A stretch of DNA of 60,429 nt from an uncultured Prevotellaceae bacterium (GTDB taxonomy: Bacteria > Bacteroidota > Bacteroidia > Bacteroidales > Bacteroidaceae), in contig CAMOKH010000115.1 of NCBI GenBank assembly GCA_946617675.1, positions 1-60,429 on the forward strand. Reading direction: 5' to 3'. Positions within the stretch are counted from its first letter, which is position 1, and every line of letters starts with the position of its first letter. The translations under genes and the position numbers were made by a program. Of the stretch, positions 55,557-60,429 are shown in pieces. A model generated the notes under the pieces. That model saw only the letters and a list, made by a program, of their open reading frames with translations, was not told where the DNA came from and did no database searches.

Positions 55557-56003
55557 TCAGACGAGCTCCACTTTGCTGATGTCCTGCTCCTTCTCGCAGT
55601 AGTGGCAGGTGAGCGTGCTGCCTTCTACGTGGAAGTGGGTCTTCATCGGCTCGTTGTTTGTGATGCACTTGGGGTTGTTACACTTCACGATTCCCCTTAT
55701 CTCGTCGGGCGTCTCAACCGTCTTCTTCTCCACGACTTCGTAGTCGCGGATGATGTTCAGTATAACCTTGGGGGCTACGACTGAGAGACGCGAAATCTCG
55801 TCGTCGGTGAAGAACTTGTTGCTGACCTTGATAATACCTTTATTCCCTACTTTTTGCGACGGGTAGTTGAAACCTATGGTGACGGGAGTGGTCAGGTCGA
55901 ATAGTCCCAACAGACTGGCTACCTGATAGGTCTTGCTGGCTGGTATATGGTCAATCACAGTGCCATGCTCTATGGCCGCTACTAAGCGCTCTTTCTTGTT
56001 CAT
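55557..56003 (-). CDS. pyrI: Aspartate carbamoyltransferase regulatory subunit
   Basis: 148 residues from ATG 56003 ([20 protein letters not shown]), the usual PyrI start; a 15-codon extension overlapping pyrB is possible but atypical. The nucleotide-binding part contains [15 protein letters not shown] and [17 protein letters not shown]. The zinc domain has CNNPKC and CHYCEKE (four cysteines). It gives the PyrB holoenzyme allosteric control by CTP/ATP in pyrimidine synthesis. Confidence 0.95.
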   Translation of the reverse strand: MNKKERLVAAIEHGTVIDHIPASKTYQVASLLGLFDLTTPVTIGFNYPSQKVGNKGIIKVSNKFFTDDEISRLSVVAPKVILNIIRDYEVVEKKTVETPDEIRGIVKCNNPKCITNNEPMKTHFHVEGSTLTCHYCEKEQDISKVELV

Positions 56004-56044
56004 AATCTGTCCAATCGTAAATGGTGAATCCGTGAAATCGTAAA

Positions 56045-56992
56045 TCAAATGATGGTCTTGTCGTTCTTGACGTCGTCAAGGCTGATGCCTAACACGTCGC
56101 AGAAGATGGCTTCACGGGCGAATAGTCCGTTGCCGGCCTGTTGGATATAGTAGGCGTGGGGGTTGTCGTCTACTTCGTATGCTATCTCGTTGACGCGGGG
56201 TAGGGGGTGCAGAATCTTCATGTTTGGCTTCGCCAGACGCAGCAGGTCGTTGTTTAGGATATAGACGTTTTTCACCCTTTCGTACTCCATCAGGTCCGAG
56301 AAGCGCTCCTTTTGGACACGTGTCATATATAAAATATCTGCATCCTGGATGATCTTCTCGTTGAAGGCGGTGTGCTCTTGGTACTTTATGCCGTGCTGAT
56401 CGCAGTATATCTTATACTCTTTGGGCATGGCCAGCTCCTTGGGCGCAACGAAGTGGAACGTCGGGTTGAAGTGGCGCATGGCCATCAGCAACGAGTGGAC
56501 TGTCCGCCCATATTTCAAATCGCCTACCATGTAGATGTTAAGGTTGTCGAGCGTTCCCTGGGTCTTGTAGATGCTGAAGAGGTCGAGCATACACTGGGAA
56601 GGGTGCTGATGGGCACCATCGCCGGCGTTGACGATGGGCACGGGCGATACCTCGGAGGCATATTGTGCAGCTCCCTCTATGAAGTGGCGCATGACGATGA
56701 CGTCGGCATAGTTGGCTACCATGAGGATGGTGTCTTTCAGTGTCTCGCCTTTTGTCCCACTGGTAATCTTGGGGTCGGCAAATCCGATGACTCGTGCACC
56801 GAGGCGGTTGGCGGCCGTTTCAAACGAAAGTCGGGTTCGGGTAGAGGGCTCAAAGAAAAGTGTGGCGACGACTTTACCTTTCAGCAACTCCCGGTTAGGG
56901 TGCTTCTCAAACTCTTCTGCCATCTTAATCATGTAAAGGATTTTATCCCTTGTAAGGTCGGCAATAGTGACAAAATTATGCTTTTCCATCAT
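56045..56992 (-). CDS. pyrB: Aspartate carbamoyltransferase catalytic subunit
   Basis: 315 residues from ATG 56992 ([20 protein letters not shown]). Carbamoyl-phosphate site [20 protein letters not shown] region, [17 protein letters not shown], and the C-terminal [20 protein letters not shown] aspartate site are intact. Catalyses the first committed step of pyrimidine synthesis. pyrI follows with a 41-bp gap. The divergent PBP gene shares the 97-bp upstream region, where TAATTTTG (57014-57021, minus) is a possible -7 box. Confidence 0.96.
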   Translation of the reverse strand: MMEKHNFVTIADLTRDKILYMIKMAEEFEKHPNRELLKGKVVATLFFEPSTRTRLSFETAANRLGARVIGFADPKITSGTKGETLKDTILMVANYADVIVMRHFIEGAAQYASEVSPVPIVNAGDGAHQHPSQCMLDLFSIYKTQGTLDNLNIYMVGDLKYGRTVHSLLMAMRHFNPTFHFVAPKELAMPKEYKIYCDQHGIKYQEHTAFNEKIIQDADILYMTRVQKERFSDLMEYERVKNVYILNNDLLRLAKPNMKILHPLPRVNEIAYEVDDNPHAYYIQQAGNGLFAREAIFCDVLGISLDDVKNDKTII

Positions 56993-57064
56993 TGATTTTG
57001 GTAATTGATGGGGCAAAATTACATATTATTTCTCTATTTCGTGTGATTATTTCAGATATTTTTG

Positions 57065-57072
57065 TATTTTTG
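57065..57072 (+). promoter_or_regulatory. -7 box of the PBP1A-tatAC genes (TATTTTTG)
   Basis: TATTTTTG lies 17 bp before the start codon. The -33 region is not a clear TTTG, so the call rests on the -7 box and position. Confidence 0.45.
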
Positions 57073-57089
57073 CAGGCAAAAACAGGAAT

Positions 57090-59405
57090 ATGAGAAAAAT
57101 TTTCGTCCGTTTCTTGTGGATATTACTCGCTACTGGAGTGGTTATGACTACACTCGCATTCTTTGCTATCAGCGAAGGGTGGCTGGGGTATATGCCACCT
57201 GTCGAAGACTTGCAGAACCCGATTAGCAGGTACGCCACACAGGTCTACTCTTCCGACGGGAAGATCATGGGTACATGGAACTATAACAAGGAGAATCGGG
57301 TCATGGTCGACTATAACAAGCTCTCGCCTTCATTGGTACAAGCGTTGGTAGCCACCGAGGATATTCGTTTCTACGAGCATTCAGGAATCGACTTCTATGC
57401 CTTGGGGCGCGCAATCGTGAAGCGTGGTATTATGGGGCAGAAGTCGGCCGGCGGCGGCTCAACCATTACCCAGCAGCTGGCTAAGTTGCTCTTCACGGAG
57501 AAGCCTGCGCACACTACTCTCGAGCGTGTCCTGCAGAAGCCCATTGAGTGGGTCATTGCTGTGAAGCTGGAACGAAACTATACGAAAGATGAAATCCTGA
57601 CCTTGTATCTTAATAAGTTCGACTTCCTGCATAATGCCGTCGGCATCAAGGTGGCCTCTAATACCTATTTTAATAAAGAGCCTCTTGACCTGACGACTGT
57701 TGAGGCTGCCACGCTCGTGGGCCTCTGTAAGAATCCTTCGTATTTCAACCCCGTCAGGTTTCCCGAGCGGAGTCGTGACCGCCGTAATGTCGTGCTGGAG
57801 CAAATGAGGAAGGCTGGCTTCATTACTCAGGAGCAGATGACTAAGTTCCAGGCCGAGCCGCTGAAGCTGAATTTCCATGTAGCTGACCATAAGGATGGCG
57901 TCGCCGTTTATTTCCGCGATTTCCTTCGTCGCTATATGATGGCTAAGAAGCCCGTGCGTTCTGATTATCCATCATGGTCGGGGGTGAAGTTCCATATTGA
58001 CAGTATTAACTGGCAGAACGACCCCTTGTTTGGCTGGTGCCATAAGAATAAGAAGAAAGACGGTAGTTACTATAATGTCTATACGGATGGTCTGAAGGTA
58101 TATACCACCATCGACTCCCGTATGCAGGCTTATGCAGAGGCGGCCTGTTACGAACATGTGGTGAAGTTCCTGCAGCCTGCCTTCAACAGCGAGAACCGTC
58201 GGAAACCTTCTGCTCCGTTCTCCAACAAGCTGTCATCGGCTGAGGTCAATAAGATCTTAATGCGCTCCGTCAGACAGAGCGAGCGCTATCGGGCATTAAA
58301 GGCTGGAGGCGCTTCGGAGTCAGAGATCAACAAGTCGTTCAGGACCAAGACTCCGATGTCGGTGTTCACTTATCATGGCGAGGTCGACACGGTGATGACG
58401 CCACTCGACTCTATTCGCTACTTGAAGTCGTTCCTGCGGACGGGCTTCGTCAGCATGGATCCTCATAACGGTCACGTCAAAGCCTATGTCGGTGGTCTCG
58501 ACTTTACTCATTTCGCCTATGATATGGTGATGGACGGCCGCCGACAGGTTGGCTCGACCATCAAGCCTTTCCTTTATTCGCTTGCTATGGTGAATGGTTT
58601 TTCGCCCTGCGATGTCGCCCCCAACGTGCAGCAGACCTACATGGTCGGCGGAAAACCGTGGACTCCACGTAACGGCAGCTATTCGCGCTACGGCCAGATG
58701 GTTACGCTAAAATGGGGACTTCAGCAGTCGAACAACTGGATTTCGGCCTACCTCATGAGTAAGTTAAATCCGGCCGCCTTCGTCCAGCTGTTGCATGAGT
58801 ATGGCATCAACAACCCCGAGATTCATGCCTCTATGGCCCTTTGTCTCGGTCCTTGTGAAATTACCGTTGGCGAGATGGTCAGCGCTTATACGGCTTTTGT
58901 GAATCATGGTATTCGTGCGGCTCAGATGTTCGTTACAAAGATTGAAGATAACGAGGGAAATGTGGTCGCCCAGTTCCAACCCCGCATGAACGAGGTCATT
59001 AGCGAGGAGGCAGCCTATAAGATGCTGTATATGCTGAAGGCCGTTGTCGACGGAGGTACGGCCAGCCGACTGCGCAACAGGTATAACCTGATGGGCGAGA
59101 TGGCCGGTAAGACCGGTACGACCAACAACAATAGCGATGCTTGGTTTATGGGCATCACACCCTCGTTAGTGTCGGGATGCTGGGTCGGCGGCGACGACCG
59201 CGATATTCATTTCGACACCATGAAATATGGCCAGGGAGCGGCAATGGCATTGCCCGTCTTCGCACTCTATATGAAGAAAGTCTATGCCGATAAGCAGCTT
59301 GGCTACGACGAAAGCGAAGTCTTCGATTTCGACGAGGGCTACAACCCATGCTCTTACGAGGATGATATGGAAGAGTTAAACGATATAGAAGAGGTCTATG
59401 AATAG
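57090..59405 (+). CDS. Class A penicillin-binding protein (PBP1A-type)
   Basis: 771 residues. N-terminal membrane anchor (~5-27). Glycosyltransferase domain (~55-230): [20 protein letters not shown] with catalytic Glu, [17 protein letters not shown], and [13 protein letters not shown]. Transpeptidase domain (~430-700): [16 protein letters not shown] with the SxxK serine, [10 protein letters not shown] (SxN) and [16 protein letters not shown] (KTG). Makes and crosslinks peptidoglycan in the periplasm. It ends in an acidic tail and overlaps tatA by 8 bp. Confidence 0.96.
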   Translation: MRKIFVRFLWILLATGVVMTTLAFFAISEGWLGYMPPVEDLQNPISRYATQVYSSDGKIMGTWNYNKENRVMVDYNKLSPSLVQALVATEDIRFYEHSGIDFYALGRAIVKRGIMGQKSAGGGSTITQQLAKLLFTEKPAHTTLERVLQKPIEWVIAVKLERNYTKDEILTLYLNKFDFLHNAVGIKVASNTYFNKEPLDLTTVEAATLVGLCKNPSYFNPVRFPERSRDRRNVVLEQMRKAGFITQEQMTKFQAEPLKLNFHVADHKDGVAVYFRDFLRRYMMAKKPVRSDYPSWSGVKFHIDSINWQNDPLFGWCHKNKKKDGSYYNVYTDGLKVYTTIDSRMQAYAEAACYEHVVKFLQPAFNSENRRKPSAPFSNKLSSAEVNKILMRSVRQSERYRALKAGGASESEINKSFRTKTPMSVFTYHGEVDTVMTPLDSIRYLKSFLRTGFVSMDPHNGHVKAYVGGLDFTHFAYDMVMDGRRQVGSTIKPFLYSLAMVNGFSPCDVAPNVQQTYMVGGKPWTPRNGSYSRYGQMVTLKWGLQQSNNWISAYLMSKLNPAAFVQLLHEYGINNPEIHASMALCLGPCEITVGEMVSAYTAFVNHGIRAAQMFVTKIEDNEGNVVAQFQPRMNEVISEEAAYKMLYMLKAVVDGGTASRLRNRYNLMGEMAGKTGTTNNNSDAWFMGITPSLVSGCWVGGDDRDIHFDTMKYGQGAAMALPVFALYMKKVYADKQLGYDESEVFDFDEGYNPCSYEDDMEELNDIEEVYE

Positions 59406-59580
59406 TGTTCTTATGTTAGGACTTGGAATGCAGGAGGTGCTTGTCATCGCGCTGATTATCCTTCTGCTTTTCGGTGGAGCTAAGATTCCCGAACTGATGA
59501 AAGGTCTCGGTAAGGGTGTCAAGAGCTTCAAAGAGGGAATGAAAGAAATCGACGACGACACTTCGACAGACAAAAACTGA
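59398..59580 (+). CDS. tatA: Twin-arginine translocase subunit TatA
   Basis: 60 residues. One membrane helix ([15 protein letters not shown]), the hinge GGAKIPELM and an amphipathic helix ([14 protein letters not shown]) with an acidic tail, the standard TatA/E layout. TatA oligomers form the pore for folded proteins. The start overlaps the PBP stop; an internal ATG at codon 6 is an alternative. tatC follows with a 1-nt overlap. Confidence 0.95.
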   Translation: MNSVLMLGLGMQEVLVIALIILLLFGGAKIPELMKGLGKGVKSFKEGMKEIDDDTSTDKN

Positions 59581-60332
59581 TGAGCCAGTCTTCGGGGTAT
59601 GCGTCTTTTTGGGACCATTTGGATGAGTTGCGGTCGCGGATTATCCGAATGGTGGTGATGCTTGCCGTCTTCACGGCTGTGGCATTTATGCTGAAAGACC
59701 AGCTCTTCAGTATCGTCCTGGCTCCACGCAGCAGTGATTTCGTGACCTATCGCTTGATGGGTGTCCCCGCTTTTTCTATCCAGTTAATCAATACTGGCTT
59801 GACCGAGCAGTTTATGGTTCACATGCGTACAGCCCTGTTCTCAGGCCTGCTCGTTTCTTCACCTTATATTATATATGAGTTGTTCCGTTTCATATCCCCC
59901 GGACTGTATGACAACGAAAGGCGATATGCGGTTTGGCTGGTTGGCTCGGCTTACCTGATGTTCCTCCTGGGCCTGCTGCTGAATTATTTCCTTATATTCC
60001 CGCTGACGTTACGCTTCCTCGGAACTTATCAGGTCAGTGCCGATGTCGCCAATATGCTGACCTTGCAGTCCTACATCGACACCCTTATAGGCATGAGTTT
60101 TATGATGGGGGTGCTGTTCGAGCTGCCCGTAGTCAGTTGGCTCATGGCACGCATGAAAATCATCAGTGCCCGGCTGATGGCGTCTTACCGGCGGCATGCC
60201 ATTGTGGCTATTCTCGTATTAGCTGCAATCGTTACTCCGACAACAGACGTGTTCACGCTTTTTGTGGTGGCTTTACCTATATGGATGCTCTATGAATTCA
60301 GTATTTTCGTCGTAAAAGCGTCTGGAATGTAA
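59580..60332 (+). CDS. tatC: Twin-arginine translocase subunit TatC
   Basis: 250 residues, six membrane spans. N-terminal FWDHLDELRSRIIRMVVMLA (conserved cytosolic helix), then TEQFMVHMRTALFSGLLVSS, PYIIYELFRFISPGLYDNER and VTPTTDVFTLF, all standard TatC motifs. It recognises twin-arginine signal peptides. The start shares one base with the tatA stop. tatB is not present, as usual in Bacteroidetes. Confidence 0.97.
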   Translation: MSQSSGYASFWDHLDELRSRIIRMVVMLAVFTAVAFMLKDQLFSIVLAPRSSDFVTYRLMGVPAFSIQLINTGLTEQFMVHMRTALFSGLLVSSPYIIYELFRFISPGLYDNERRYAVWLVGSAYLMFLLGLLLNYFLIFPLTLRFLGTYQVSADVANMLTLQSYIDTLIGMSFMMGVLFELPVVSWLMARMKIISARLMASYRRHAIVAILVLAAIVTPTTDVFTLFVVALPIWMLYEFSIFVVKASGM

Positions 60333-60379
60333 ACAATCTCGAAAACTTTTAGGTTTTCTGAAAAATAATTGCCGAAAAA

Positions 60380-60411
60380 TTTGGAGGGTATCAGAAAAAC
60401 CCGTACCTTTG
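60380..60411 (+). promoter_or_regulatory. Promoter of the next gene beyond the window
   Basis: TTTG (60380-60383), 20 bp, TACCTTTG (60404-60411): exact consensus, pointing out of the right edge. The downstream gene is not in view. Confidence 0.7.
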
Positions 60412-60429
60412 CATCCGCTTTCGCTAAAA

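Overview
The window reads as chromosomal DNA of a Bacteroidales bacterium, most likely Prevotellaceae. Promoters are of the Bacteroidetes type (TTTG, 20 bp, TAnnTTTG). Shine-Dalgarno sites are mostly absent. Families typical of the group are present: DUF4835, DUF3127, a DUF5112/DUF5113-type sensor kinase, an UpxY-type NusG paralogue and a Bacteroidetes-type (subtype iii) TssD/Hcp. The first ~2 kb is visibly AT-rich, while the rest is GC-rich, so the left end looks like acquired DNA.

Left accessory region (1-3998). It holds a toxin-antitoxin remnant at the edge, a strongly structured intergenic element, two secreted proteins of unknown function, and an intact HigB/HigA-type toxin-antitoxin pair. 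That pair is bracketed by 179-bp direct repeats, each carrying the 3' end of another antitoxin gene plus its terminator hairpin. A repeat element built from inverted CCTGCACT/AGTGCAGG octamers ends the region. Next come ispE and, directly upstream of it, a giant DUF4011-type helicase-nuclease (4849-10371).

Central region (10576-40586, all minus strand). This is one apparent 23-gene operon of about 30 kb. It encodes a type VI secretion system: ClpV, sheath TssB/TssC, tube TssD, a second TssD fused to a long coiled coil, spike VgrG, a PAAR-like protein, and baseplate TssE/F/G/K. Interleaved with these are all parts of a eukaryote-like ubiquitin pathway: a ubiquitin-like protein, an E1, an E2 with HPN and a catalytic Cys, a membrane protein carrying a RING-like finger (with vWA-like and FHA-like domains), and a membrane-anchored JAMM protease. 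A Ser/Thr kinase, a PP2C phosphatase, a GH73/LysM murein hydrolase and several envelope proteins of unknown function complete it. The first gene is an UpxY/RfaH-like NusG paralogue, probably an operon-specific antiterminator. No TssJ/L/M was seen and no TssN/O/P was recognised, so the envelope-spanning part may be made of the unfamiliar membrane proteins. This combined secretion/ubiquitination/phosphorylation locus is the main discovery candidate.

Right region (40855-60332) is ordinary housekeeping: dnaB, a TPR protease, recN, a DUF4835 gene, a DnaQ-like exonuclease, dnaN, a DUF3127 protein, kdgK-kdgA (KDG to pyruvate), a large two-component sensor with its regulator, an AbgT-like fragment, pyrBI, a class A penicillin-binding protein and tatAC. 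All functional statements rest on motif recognition by eye. No database search was run.
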